A stretch of 62,849 bases of DNA from the NCBI GenBank assembly GCA_910589385.1, contig CAJUTU010000020.1, positions 1 through 62,849 of the forward strand, given 5' to 3'. This document shows positions 53,308 through 62,837 of the stretch, piece after piece. Position 1 is the first letter of the stretch. Each line of letters begins with the position of its first letter. The notes under the pieces are model-generated. The model was not told the DNA's origin, did no database searches, and saw only the letters and a list, made by a program, of their open reading frames with translations. A program made the translations under genes and the position numbers. This DNA is from an uncultured Lachnospiraceae bacterium (GTDB lineage: Bacteria; Bacillota; Clostridia; Lachnospirales; Lachnospiraceae).

Positions 53308-53387
53308 TTCGCTCGGGACAGTAGATGGCATTGTTATGGACGCCTGGTTCACCGGATTTATTCTTTACGGGATACCCCGGCTTACTC

Positions 53388-54022
53388 CTAAGATTCATAA
53401 GCAGGAAGTGGGTTCTGCCGGAAATATTCTTTGCAGAAAGAAATAAACTGTTTTATGACTGTCAGGTCTTTGTTATGGATGGAAACGCAGATGTAGATAT
53501 TTCCCGGGATAGGAAGTATCAACCTGCGGATACATACTTCCGGATTCGTGATCCGGAAGGACATGGCAGATGTTAAAGTGGATATGCCGGTATTTTGGGA
53601 CATAGAATTCACAAAGTCTACATTATAGCTGGAGGACATCAGGATCGGCGGCTGTATTTTGGTAAGTTTACAGCAATGATCAAAAAAACGGCGCAGGGCA
53701 TTATCATAAGATCCGGTTATGATCGGTTCATTGGCAAGGGCCTGAAAAGGAAGCGGTTCTTTTGTACCTGCAAACGGATGCATGATATGCATGGCCGCAA
53801 ACATATCATCCTGACAGAGCTGGTGGTAATTGAGGCTGGACTTATCAAAAGGCTCGATCAGAAGAGCCAGGTCAAGCTCTCCTGTCAGGAGTTTGTTCTG
53901 GCAGACTGGGACGGTCCATTCCTGGATTTCCAGATAGACATTGGGAAAAGTTTTCTGATAGGCAATCAGAAAATCATTATTAAGTCCATGAGAAATACCA
54001 TAAGCAAAACCGAACTGTCCAG
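53388..54022 (-). pseudogene. LysR-family regulator lacking its DNA-binding domain
   Basis: About 210 residues of a LysR effector-binding domain: GQFGFAYGISHGLNNDFLIAYQKTFPNVYLEI, GELDLALLIEP, MHPFAGTKEPLPFQALANEPII, NVDFVNSMSQNTGISTLTS. The N-terminal helix-turn-helix (about 80-90 residues) is missing; upstream of about 54022 the frame runs antisense into the oxidoreductase remnant. The gene was beheaded by the rearrangement that created that remnant. Confidence 0.72.
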
Positions 54023-54036
54023 ATAACGCATTAAAA

Positions 54037-55203
54037 ATGGGACAAAGGCTGTGTACGAAATCTCCATTGCCAAAAGAAGCAGAAATAAAGAAAATAACCG
54101 ACCCACATTGGAGCAAAAAGGACTGGGATGTAGATTATCGTGAGAACCGTGAAGATGTCGTGTCCACCGGAACAGCCCCATGTAAGACGGCATGTCCGGC
54201 ACATATCGGAATACAGGGATATATCAAACTGGCGGCGCAGGGAAAGTATCGCGACGCTCTGGAGCTGATCAAACGTGAAAATCCGTTCCCGGCAGTCTGC
54301 GGACGTATCTGTAACAGGAGATGTGAAAGTGAATGTACCCACGGTGAAGTGGATTTTTACTGTCTGGAGTCGGCAGAAGAGATGCCTGCGCTGAAAGAGG
54401 AAGTGGATGAAGCGCTAGAAGAAGGCATTCAGATACATAATGGCTGGGGGCCAAAAGAGGTAAAGGCCGAGGACGGATCAGTAACAGGTCTTGTCTTAAA
54501 GAAATGTGTGTCTGTGTTTGGAAAAGACGGACGGTTCCAGCCGGTATATGAGGAAAGTGAGATACAGGAAGTGAGCTGCGATCAGGTTCTTACATCTATC
54601 GGCCAGAGCATTCAGTGGGGAGAGCTTCTGGAAGGCAGCAAAGTAGAATATAATCCCAACGGAACTGCAAAGGCAGATTCGTTTACTTACCAGACAGCCC
54701 AGCCGGATGTGTTCGTAGGCGGTGACGCTTATACCGGACCAAGATTCTGTATTGATGCAATCACGGTGGGGAAGGAGGCTGCCATTTCCCTGCACCGTTA
54801 TGTACAGCCGGGCCAGTCATTAACTTTGGGCAGGGACAGAAGGCATCATAAGGCACTGGATAAAAAGAATCTGGATCTGGGCAGTTTTGACAGTACACCC
54901 AGACAAAAGCCTGCCGTTAATACGGAACGTGCAGGGACGTTCCATGATTCGCGGAAGACATTTACCGAAGAACAGGTAAGAGCAGAGACCGCCAGATGCT
55001 TAGGATGCGGTGCAACGAAGGTAGATCAATATCTTTGTATTGGCTGCGGACAGTGTACCACGAAGTGCAAATTTGACGCGATTTCTCTGGAAAGACGATA
55101 TGATGTCCAGTTCGGGGCATTCGAACAGATGCCGATTGAAGTTGCTAAATATGCTGTAAAGCGTACAGGAAAGATCATCGCCGCAGCTGCAAGGCGAGAG
55201 TGA
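54037..55203 (+). pseudogene. Deleted second copy of the Fe-S/FAD oxidoreductase
   Basis: A 388-residue frame homologous to the protein at 20032-22899 but lacking its first 390 residues or so. It keeps the GltD Fe-S segment (TGTAPCKTACPAHIGIQGYIK, CGRICNRRCESEC) and then jumps from THGEVD straight to FYCLESAEEMP. Thereby about 200 residues, including the FAD site GAGPAG and the NAD(P) site GGGNVA, are missing without frame loss. The C-terminal part with CIGCGQCTTKCKFDA is complete. It cannot bind flavin normally but might still act as an Fe-S electron carrier. Confidence 0.8.
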
Positions 55204-55220
55204 TCAAAGGGGGCAGATTC

Positions 55221-55556
55221 ATGCATGAAGTGGGAATCATCAGTGCAATGCTGAAGACACTGGAACGGGTGATGGAAGAAGAAGGGCTGACCCATGTGGA
55301 AAAAGTGGTACTTGAAGTAGGGGAACTATCAGGCGTGGTCCCTCATTATATGGAAGAGTGCTTTCCGGCAGCAATATATAAGACTCCTTTTGAAGATCTG
55401 AAAATGGAAATCATTCCGGGGATGATCCAGTGTCTCGATTGTGAAGCCGAGTTTCCAGTGCGCAATGAGGAACTTAAGTGTCCAGAATGCGGAAGCGATA
55501 AAATAAAACCAGCAGGTGGAACCGGATTTATCATAAAAGAAATCTATGGCAGCTGA
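55221..55556 (+). CDS. hypA: HypA nickel metallochaperone, second copy
   Basis: A 111-residue HypA with N-terminal Met-His-Glu, and the zinc motif CLDCEAEF...CPECGSD. The ATG at 55221 is chosen so that the functional MHE terminus is exposed; GGGGGC lies upstream. It is intact and follows the oxidoreductase remnant, as the first copy follows the intact one, so the association is conserved. Confidence 0.9.
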   Translation: MHEVGIISAMLKTLERVMEEEGLTHVEKVVLEVGELSGVVPHYMEECFPAAIYKTPFEDLKMEIIPGMIQCLDCEAEFPVRNEELKCPECGSDKIKPAGGTGFIIKEIYGS

Positions 55557-55574
55557 CAGAATGGAGGAAAAACA

Positions 55575-56243
55575 ATGGATCCTGTAAAAATAATCGAAAT
55601 TAAGGAAAATGTATTTGCGGACAATGACGCGCAGGCAGAAAGGCTGAGAAAAGAATTAAAAAGCCAGAAAACGTTTCTGCTGAATCTTATGAGCTCTCCG
55701 GGAAGCGGAAAGACTACGACTCTTTTGAAGACAGTAGAGAGCCTGAAGGAGCGTCTGAGGATCGGGGTGATGGAGGCTGACATTGACTCTGCGGTAGATG
55801 CGGAGACCATGGCCAGGACCGGAGTAAGAACGATCCAGCTTCATACAGGTGGTATGTGCCATCTGGACGCAGGTATGACAAAGCAGGGACTTCAAGAATT
55901 GTCCATAGAGGATTTAGATCTGGCTATTCTGGAAAATGTCGGAAATCTGGTATGTCCGGCTGAATTTGACACAGGCGCGGTGAAAAATGTCATGATACTT
56001 TCAGTACCCGAGGGGCATGACAAGCCATTAAAATATCCATTGATTTTTACCGTATGTGACGCACTGATCATCAACAAGATTGACGTGCTTCCCTATTTTG
56101 ATTTTGATATGGAGAAAGTCAAAGAGTATGCCCTTATGAGGAATCCCAAACTTAAGATCTTTCCAATCTCTGCGAAGACAGGTGAAGGTGTGGAGGCATG
56201 GACAGAATGGCTGCATCAGACAGTAACAGAGTGGATTGAATGA
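55575..56243 (+). CDS. hypB: HypB nickel-incorporation GTPase
   Basis: A 222-residue SIMIBI GTPase: P-loop NLMSSPGSGKTTTLL (about 37), MEADIDSAVDAETMA, LHTGGMCHLDAGM with the nickel-site Cys and His, LENVGNLVCPAEFD (switch) and NKIDVLPYF (guanine specificity). No His-rich N-terminus. With HypA it inserts nickel into a target enzyme; no hydrogenase gene is nearby. Confidence 0.93.
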   Translation: MDPVKIIEIKENVFADNDAQAERLRKELKSQKTFLLNLMSSPGSGKTTTLLKTVESLKERLRIGVMEADIDSAVDAETMARTGVRTIQLHTGGMCHLDAGMTKQGLQELSIEDLDLAILENVGNLVCPAEFDTGAVKNVMILSVPEGHDKPLKYPLIFTVCDALIINKIDVLPYFDFDMEKVKEYALMRNPKLKIFPISAKTGEGVEAWTEWLHQTVTEWIE

Positions 56244-56284
56244 AAGAAATAAAAAGGAACAGTACGGGAGATTGATTATGTATT

Positions 56285-56324
56285 AGGGACTGTCATGAAA
56301 TAGCTGTCATGACAGTCCCTTCTT
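56285..56324 (+). terminator. Terminator after hypB
   Basis: AGGGACTGTCATG and CATGACAGTCCCT form a perfect 13-base stem with a 10-base loop, followed by TCTT. Confidence 0.75.
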
Positions 56325-56325
56325 G

Positions 56326-56361
56326 AATTATAAATAATACAAAGAAAGACTATATCTGTCT
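56326..56361 (+). pseudogene. 36-base fragment of a hepT gene
   Basis: Identical to hepT bases 48969-49004 at 35 of 36 positions and in the coding frame for IINHTKKDYICL (His changed to Asn). It lies between the hypB terminator and cdd. A scar of a former HepT gene or of recombination. Confidence 0.7.
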
Positions 56362-56366
56362 TACAG

Positions 56367-56786
56367 CTAAGACAGATTGTGAGGCCCAAACCCCAACGGC
56401 AGGAGTTCCTTTAACGTAAACACTTCATATTGCTCTTTGCTGGTTGCCAGAATGATCTGGAATGTATCTGGATCGCAAAATTCCATCATAACCTGCCGGC
56501 ATACGCCGCAGGGAGCTGCATATTCTGTCAGGACTCCGTCTTTTCCACCCACGATGCAGATTGCCTGAAACTCCCGTTCTCCTTCGCTGACAGCCTTGAA
56601 AAAGGCGGTTCGTTCCGCACAGTTTGTCGGAGTATAGGATGCGTTTTCTATATTGCACCCTGTATATAGCTTTCCATTTTTTGTAAGGAGCGACGCTCCG
56701 ACCTTAAATCCGGAATATGGTGTATAAGAATATGAGAGCTGGCCTATCGCCAGACCGATCATTTCTTCTGCAATTTTTTTGTCCAT
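56367..56786 (-). CDS. cdd: Cytidine deaminase
   Basis: A 139-residue homotetrameric zinc enzyme converting cytidine and deoxycytidine to uridine forms. Substrate motif FKVGASL and GCNIENASYTPTNCAERTAFFKAV (zinc Cys and catalytic Glu, about residues 44-65), then PCGVCRQVMMEF with the other two zinc cysteines. Complete. Upstream of udp on the same strand order (udp, cdd), forming a pyrimidine salvage unit. Confidence 0.95.
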   Translation of the reverse strand: MDKKIAEEMIGLAIGQLSYSYTPYSGFKVGASLLTKNGKLYTGCNIENASYTPTNCAERTAFFKAVSEGEREFQAICIVGGKDGVLTEYAAPCGVCRQVMMEFCDPDTFQIILATSKEQYEVFTLKELLPLGFGPHNLS

Positions 56787-56806
56787 TTATCAGCGCCTCC
56801 CTTGTC

Positions 56807-57607
56807 CTAACAGCCGGATGCCGGCCGGGCTTTTTTCTGGTCTTCGCGGATCAGCTTTCGGATAGCTTCCACTGCCACCTGGATCGCCATGTCCGTATCA
56901 TGTACGACCGGATTTTCCAGTCCAAGTTTCTCTCTTTCCTGATTTGCAACAACGAGGAAGCAGGAGCCAGCCCTTACGCGCAGATAACTTGCAACGATAA
57001 ACAACGCCGCCGATTCCATCTCAGATGCCAGGCATCCAAGCCTTTTCCATGCTTCCCATTTATTCATCAGTTCATAGCTGACTGGTTTTGTTTCCGGCTC
57101 ATGCTGGCCATAGAATGCATCTTTGCATTGGACCACACCGGTATGGAAAGGATATCCTTTTTCCTTCGCTGCTGCTGCCAATGCATTTGTCACGGTAAGG
57201 TCTGCTACGGACGGAAATTCTATCGGCGCATATTCTCTGCTGGTTCCTTCCATACGGACCGCACCTGTAGCAACTACTACATCACCGCTCTTTACTTCCG
57301 TCTGCATACCGCCGCAGGTTCCGATGCGAATAAATGTGTCCGCGCCGCACCGGTATAATTCTTCCATTGCAATGGATGCGGAAGGCCCGCCGATCCCGGT
57401 AGAAGTCACGCTGACTTTTACTCCGTCCAGTGTCCCGGTATATGTTACATATTCTCTGTTATCTGCGATCAATACAGGATTCTCAAAATATTGTGCAATC
57501 TTCGCGCATCTTTTGGGATCGCCCGGCAGGATGACATAACGGCCGACCTCTCCTTCGGCTACTTGTATATGGTATTGCCTGCTTGCATCTTCAGAATAAT
57601 TTTTCAT
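56807..57607 (-). CDS. udp: Uridine phosphorylase
   Basis: A 266-residue NP-I family nucleoside phosphorylase: YVILPGDPKRCAKIA (phosphate-binding Gly/Asp), STGIGGPSASIAMEEL (family signature), FIRIGTCGGMQ, VQCKDAFYGQH and EMESAALFIVA. The length and the pairing with cdd favour uridine phosphorylase over purine nucleoside phosphorylase. Twenty bases separate it from cdd. Confidence 0.92.
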   Translation of the reverse strand: MKNYSEDASRQYHIQVAEGEVGRYVILPGDPKRCAKIAQYFENPVLIADNREYVTYTGTLDGVKVSVTSTGIGGPSASIAMEELYRCGADTFIRIGTCGGMQTEVKSGDVVVATGAVRMEGTSREYAPIEFPSVADLTVTNALAAAAKEKGYPFHTGVVQCKDAFYGQHEPETKPVSYELMNKWEAWKRLGCLASEMESAALFIVASYLRVRAGSCFLVVANQEREKLGLENPVVHDTDMAIQVAVEAIRKLIREDQKKARPASGC

Positions 57608-57899
57608 AACTACTCTCCTCGTTTTATAAATAATGACATATGTTCAGAAATAAAGATCAAAGCGGTTGAAACAATCATATTATAACACGGAGAAGTGGAG
57701 GGAGGCAAGTGATGGAGACGGTTCTTTATAAATGAATTTTAAATATTTTCACTATATCAGTACGGCAGTAGACGAGATCAAGGACTGGATCAGTGTATAA
57801 AGAACATTCATTAAAACATTATCATTTACTTTATGTGATTATTTTGGTAAAATTATATTGTTATCTAATTAAAATAGAATGAGAAAAAGGAGGACAAAC

Positions 57900-59282
57900 A
57901 TGTTAGAACAATTCTTCAAACTGAAAGAAAACAACACAGATGTCAAAACAGAGGTTTTGGCCGGTATTACCACATTTATGACCATGGCGTATATCCTTGC
58001 TGTAAATCCCAGTATTCTTGCCGCCGCCGGTATGGATCAGGGCGCTGTGTTCACCGCGACCGCGCTTGCTTCGCTGATCGGAACATTTCTCATGGCGTTT
58101 CTCGCGAATTATCCGTTCGCGCTTGCGCCGGGAATGGGACTGAATGCCTATTTTGCTTATACCGTCGTTCTCGGCATGGGATACAAATGGGAGGTTGCCC
58201 TCACCGCAGTATTTGTAGAAGGAATCGTCTTTATCATTCTTTCTCTTACCAATGTGCGTGAAGCAATCTTTAACGCTATCCCGCTGAACTTGAAAGCGGC
58301 GGTCAGCGTGGGGATTGGCCTGTTCATCGCATTTATCGGACTTCAGAATGCAAACATCGTAGTCAGCGGCGCAACCTTGGTTGAATTATTTTCCGTTGAC
58401 GGTTACAATCTTGCAAATGGAGTAGAGGCCGGATTCCAGGATGTCGGCATCACAGTCCTGCTTGCGGTGCTCGGTGTGGTCATTACAGGAATCCTTGTGA
58501 TCAAAAACATAAAGGGAAATATTTTGTGGGGAATTTTGATCACATGGCTTCTTGGAATCATCTGCCAGTTTGCCGGACTCTACGTCCCGAATCCAGAACT
58601 TGGATTTTACGGGCTTCTGCCGGACTTCAGCAACGGCCTGTCCATACCAAGCCTTCTGCCTGTATTTGGAAAGCTGCAGTTCAGCGGGATCTTTTCCTTG
58701 AATTTTATCGTTGTGATCTTCGCGTTTCTATTTGTAGATATGTTTGATACGATCGGAACGTTGATCGGTGTTGCCTCTAAAGCGAATATGCTGGATGAAG
58801 ACGGAAAACTACCGCGGATCAAGGGCGCGCTGATGGCAGATGCTATTGCTACCACGGCAGGCGCGGCACTCGGAACCACCACCACTACTACTTTTGTAGA
58901 AAGCGCCTCCGGTGTAACAGAAGGCGGACGGACCGGTCTTACCTCTGTAACCACCGCTATCCTTTTCGGCCTTTCACTGTTTTTGTCACCGATCTTCCTT
59001 GCGATCCCTTCTTTCGCGACCGCACCGGCATTGATCGTTGTCGGATTTTATATGCTTACTAATGTAGTGAATATTGATTTCAGCGATATATCGGAAGCCC
59101 TTCCCTGCTACATCTGTATTGCGGCAATGCCGTTCTTCTACAGTATTTCCGAAGGAATTTCCATGGGAGTGATCTCCTATGTTGTGCTGAATCTGGTTAC
59201 AGGAAAAGCAGCCGAAAAGAAGATCAGTATACTGATGTACATATTGGCCGTTTTGTTTATATTAAAATATATCTTCTTATAA
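57900..59282 (+). CDS. AzgA-type NCS2 purine permease
   Basis: A 460-residue membrane protein with about 13 helices: N-terminus LEQFFKLKENNTDVKTEVLAGITTFMTMAYILAVNPSIL, FALAPGMGLNAYFAYTVV, and the family motif ALGTTTTTTFVESASGVTEGGRTGLTSV (about 325-350). It takes up hypoxanthine, guanine or adenine by H+ symport. The ATG at 57900 has GGAGG upstream. The 290-base gap before it has no recognisable purine riboswitch. Confidence 0.92.
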   Translation: MLEQFFKLKENNTDVKTEVLAGITTFMTMAYILAVNPSILAAAGMDQGAVFTATALASLIGTFLMAFLANYPFALAPGMGLNAYFAYTVVLGMGYKWEVALTAVFVEGIVFIILSLTNVREAIFNAIPLNLKAAVSVGIGLFIAFIGLQNANIVVSGATLVELFSVDGYNLANGVEAGFQDVGITVLLAVLGVVITGILVIKNIKGNILWGILITWLLGIICQFAGLYVPNPELGFYGLLPDFSNGLSIPSLLPVFGKLQFSGIFSLNFIVVIFAFLFVDMFDTIGTLIGVASKANMLDEDGKLPRIKGALMADAIATTAGAALGTTTTTTFVESASGVTEGGRTGLTSVTTAILFGLSLFLSPIFLAIPSFATAPALIVVGFYMLTNVVNIDFSDISEALPCYICIAAMPFFYSISEGISMGVISYVVLNLVTGKAAEKKISILMYILAVLFILKYIFL

Positions 59283-59298
59283 AATACAAAATGGGAAT

Positions 59299-59333
59299 AA
59301 AAGAAAAGCTGCCGCAGGCAGCTTTTCTTTTTA
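59299..59333. terminator. Strong bidirectional terminator
   Basis: AAGAAAAGCTGCC-GCA-GGCAGCTTTTCTT, a perfect 13-base stem flanked by A and T runs. Confidence 0.88.
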
Positions 59334-59439
59334 TGGTGCGCCCGGCGAGCGCTGTCGCATTTCCAAAGAAATTGTCATGAAATTATAGCCAGGAAACCGA
59401 TTGAGTAAACTTTCGATACATGATAATATATAAGACAAG

Positions 59440-60785
59440 ATGAGGCGGCAACTCTTTTCTCGGCAAAAGAGTGTATTTGTAGAGAAACTTCCAATAGGAG
59501 AAGAATTCTTTCGCAATATTAGAACCAAGGGTTTTACTATGTGGATAAGACGGAATTTATCGGCGAACTTCTGAGAACAAGGGGAAGCGTAAATCTTTTT
59601 ACACGTCCCCGGCGTTTTGGTAAAAGCTTAAATTTAGATATGCTAAAAACTTTTTTCGAGATTGGTACAGATGCTGAATTGTTTGATGGGTTGAAGATTG
59701 CTGAAGAAAAAGAATTGTGCGGGCAGCACATGGGAAAATATCTCGTTATCTCCATTAGCCTAAAAGATGTTGGAGGAGAGGATTATCAATCGGCATATGA
59801 AATGTTATGTACGGTTGTCAGTGAAGAAGCAGCAAGGTTGGATTTCCTTATGGAAAGCAAGAGATTAATGCAGTATGACAAAGCAAAGTTTGAGCGTCTG
59901 ATAGAAAATCAATTAGAAAGACCTTCAGAACTTCACAATAGCCTGAAACTGTTAACAAGACTTTTGCGTAAGCATTATGGCGCTTCGGTTATTGTATTGA
60001 TTGACGAATATGATGTGCCTTTGGGCAAGGCTTATCAGAACGGATATTATTCACAGATGGTAAACCAGATTCGTTTTATCTTCAGCCAGGTGCTTAAAAC
60101 AAATGAGAACCTTGAATTTGCAGTGATTACGGGGTGTCTTCAGATTGCAGAGGAAAGTATTTTTACAGGACTTAATAACTTTAAAGTACGGACTGTCTCA
60201 GATGTCCGGTTTGCAGATTGTTTTGGATTTACGGACCGGGAAGTTAACGATTTACTGGATTACTATGATCTGGGGGATAAGTTCAAACTATTTAAGGAGT
60301 GGTATGATGGATACCGATTTGGAAATGCCCATATTTATTGCCCTTGGGATGTGCTCAATCAGTGTGACAAATTTCTGGAATCAAGGAGTGCCCGGATGGA
60401 GGCTCATTGGGAGAATAGCAGTAGTAATAGTATTGTGAAGGACATTTTGGAACATTCTAACGAGACTACAAGAGCAGAGATTGAGGCGTTGATTTCTGGT
60501 GGGTGCGTGGAAAAGCCATTGATTTCGGGGTTGACATATGCGGACTTTGACAACAGAGAACTACAGAAGAGGCAGATGCATTTGTGGAGTGTCCTTTTCG
60601 CAACAGGTTACCTGACAGACTTGGCGGAACCAGTCGGCAAAGTCCACAGACTGGTAATTCCCAACAGGGAAATCCTTGAGATTTATAAAGACAGAATCCT
60701 GTCATGGTTTGAAACAAAGACAGTAAGTAATACAGAACGGTGGCAGAAATTCTGTGCAGCGGTCAAAGAAGGAGCTGGGGAAAAG
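59440..60785 (+). pseudogene. DUF1703/AAA-ATPase-like protein, frameshifted and 3'-truncated
   Basis: The 5' part from ATG 59440 reads ...VEKLPIGEEFFRNIRTKG and then, one base out of frame near 59535, YYVDKTEFIGELLRTRGSVNLFTRPRRFGKSLNLDMLK, which is the normal continuation in this family. One missing T in a T-run would explain it. The P-loop is RRFGKSLN and IVLIDEYDVPL is Walker-B-like. The homology ends near WQKFCAAVKEG (about 60780); the frame continues to 60947 only antisense to a recombinase. These proteins combine an ATPase and a PD-(D/E)XK-like domain, which is lost here. Confidence 0.75.
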
Positions 60786-61349
60786 GATCCCCTTCGGACG
60801 ACCGCATTTGTACCAATACTCTGTAAGAAGGCCGAGATTTTTCTGGGACAGGATGGTATACCTGTCAATCCTTCCTTTCGTCTCTCGGACATGGATTGTC
60901 ATGTTGGTACGGGAAATGTCATCATAATGGAGACGGACGGCCTCTGAAACGCGTAATCCGGAAGAGTACATAGTCGCAATGATCGCTTTATGCTTCAGGT
61001 TTGGGGTGGCATCAATGACTGCGTTTATCTCATTGCGGGTCAGGACGGCTGGAAGGTTCCGTTCCCTTTTCATAGCAGGAACCATGTCATCATCCCAAAG
61101 GATCTTCAGCACTTTTTTGTAGAAGAATTTAATTGCTGACCGATAATGATTATGGGTTTCTGGAGACCTGCCCTCCAGGCGTTTGGCAGTCAGGAAATTT
61201 TCTGCATCATCGAGCGTAAGTTCCGGGACAGTTTTTCCTGTGCAGCGGAGAAAGTAACTGACGTTGGCACAGTACAGCTTTATAGTTCTTTCCCGCAGGT
61301 TACGTTTTTCCGCTTCCTTGCGGATAGATTCAAAAATATCATCGTACAT
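60780..61349 (-). pseudogene. Tyrosine recombinase, C-terminus lost
   Basis: The start MYDDIFESIRKEAEKRNL is followed by a SAM-like core-binding domain and the catalytic-domain beginning LPAVLTRNEINAVIDATPNLKHKAIIATMYSSGLRVSEAVRLHYDDI with the first catalytic Arg. The frame goes on to GRPKGILFPSS and then leaves homology near 60785 where the DUF1703 remnant begins. The H-x-x-R and Tyr motifs are absent. It is a dead IS-type site-specific recombinase. Confidence 0.75.
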
Positions 61350-61632
61350 AATAAAACCTCCTAAAAGTAAGTAGTGTTGATAGTGACGACTACCTGTCAG
61401 GAGGGGCATTGGCATCATAATTCCGGTTGCGGAAGACACCAAAAAATGCTATTGTATTCATAGGCAGTGGAAGTCTCCGTATTTGATTGTTTTGTGTGGT
61501 AACTTAACAATACCGTATTGCGGAAGATTTTTCCACTGCTTTTTATTTAGAGGAACATAAAAACTGCGCTACAGCCCTGGCAGGCCATCGCGCAGCGATT
61601 TTGTTCAATCGGGAGTTGTGAGGTGGATTTGT
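61350..61632. other. Non-coding gap with inverted repeats
   Basis: Contains CAATAC-C-GTATTG (61508-61520) and a long-range pair GCAGTGGAA (61464-61472) / TTCCACTGC (61531-61539) followed by TTTTTA. They may be terminal structures of the recombinase element. No gene is seen. Confidence 0.35.
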
Positions 61633-62004
61633 ATGAACCATAAAGGTACAGTATTCATAGAAACTGAGAGATTAATCCTTCGAAGATTTACAGAAAATGA
61701 CGTAGAAGCAATGTTTAGAAACAGGGGAGGAGACCCAAAGGTTACGGAATTCTTGTGTTGGAAAACTGCCGCCAATCTTAAGGATGCCGAAAATGTACAT
61801 CAAGGGATAACATCGGAAGCATTCAAAGCAATAATACCATTTTTTTTCAATGAAGTGTGTGTTAATAGAATAGAGTCCCAGCACGACCCTAACAATCCAA
61901 ATTCAGGATATGTTATGAAAAAATGTGGATTGAAATATGAGGGAACTCTTCGTGAATCAGATTGGAATAACAAAGGTATTGTTGATGTATGTATAGCCTA
62001 TTGA
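61633..62004 (+). pseudogene. GNAT acetyltransferase with internal deletion
   Basis: A 123-residue frame beginning MNHKGTVFIETERLILRRFT like RimJ/RimL-type acetyltransferases. It ends with AFKAIIPFFFNEVCVNRIESQHDPNNPNSGYVMKKCGLKYEG, the usual C-terminal part. Between KDAENVHQ and GITSEAF about 60 residues are missing, including the strand that precedes the acetyl-CoA loop; the frame is kept. The last residues (VDVCIAY) also diverge. Probably inactive. Confidence 0.7.
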
Positions 62005-62080
62005 AATCAGAATGCAAAGGTAATTAATAAATTCAAGCTTGTCTCGCTGAAAAATCGAAATTTACGAAAGGAGCTAATTG

Positions 62081-62413
62081 ATGAATATAGGTTTTATTGT
62101 GTGTGGCGGAGCATGTTTACTTTTTTTGCTATTGACTTTAATTTTTACAATTTTCAAAGAGAAGTCAGTAATGCTAATAAGTGGCTTTAACACAATGCAA
62201 AAAGAAAAAAGAGAATTATATGATAAAGAAAAATTAAGCAAAGACCATAGAAATATATTCTTGATCTGGGCAATCATCCAAGGAATAGGTGCTATTTTAG
62301 CATATTATATTTCACAGTATATAGCGATTATTGCATTTATAATATGGTTAATTGTATTTTTTAAAGATGTACATTTAGACGAAGAAAAAGCATTTGGTAA
62401 GTATAAAAAATAG
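62081..62413 (+). CDS. DUF3784-like small membrane protein
   Basis: A 110-residue protein: an N-terminal membrane helix (IGFIVCGGACLLFLLLTLIFTIF), a conserved polar centre (LISGFNTMQKEKRELYDKEKLSKDHRN) and two C-terminal hydrophobic segments. The ISGFNTM...YDKEKL pattern is typical of the DUF3784 family, of unknown role. AAAGGAG upstream. Confidence 0.75.
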   Translation: MNIGFIVCGGACLLFLLLTLIFTIFKEKSVMLISGFNTMQKEKRELYDKEKLSKDHRNIFLIWAIIQGIGAILAYYISQYIAIIAFIIWLIVFFKDVHLDEEKAFGKYKK

Positions 62414-62534
62414 AAATATAAATTCACATTTGTCTAACAAAAATTAAATAGTGGTTATTAATTGAAATTGATGGAAAGCTGCATGTCCGTACGCCCTGTT
62501 ATGAGGCAAAGCTTTGATGCTCCGGAAAGATCTC

Positions 62535-62837
62535 CTAACACAGGTTTTTCATCGCAAGGAGAGCATTTGTGATTGTTTGCTGCGCTGCCCTATTGGAGAT
62601 ATCAATCTGTGTTCCATGGAAATCAAGCCGGAGTACGGATGCACGGGCGGTCCATGGAGTGGAGGGGGAAATATCTTCCATGCCTGTAGATATACTTTGG
62701 GAAATATCCAGACAGACAACTTCCTGCTTTTGATAGGAACTTGCCTGTGTAATTCTTTGTGGGATCGTATAACCTTTCTGGCGAAGACGCTGTGTATCCC
62801 GGATTCTCGAAAACGTGACGATGAATTTTCGCCACAC
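62535..62837 (-). other. Possible IS66-type accessory protein (TnpA) fragment
   Basis: The frame ends with ASVLRLDFHGTQIDISNRAAQQTITNALLAMKNLC, resembling the C-terminal strand-helix of IS66 accessory proteins. The N-terminal part does not show the expected helix-turn-helix, and the window ends just upstream. It may be a degraded or frame-disturbed IS66 first gene. Confidence 0.35.

Noticed and set aside
54037..56243. A [NiFe]-hydrogenase operon
   Set aside because: Only hypA and hypB are present; no large or small hydrogenase subunit, and no hypCDEF, is seen in the window.
57700..57899. Purine riboswitch before the AzgA-type permease
   Set aside because: The leader lacks the conserved purine-riboswitch loops and no terminator/antiterminator pair is visible.
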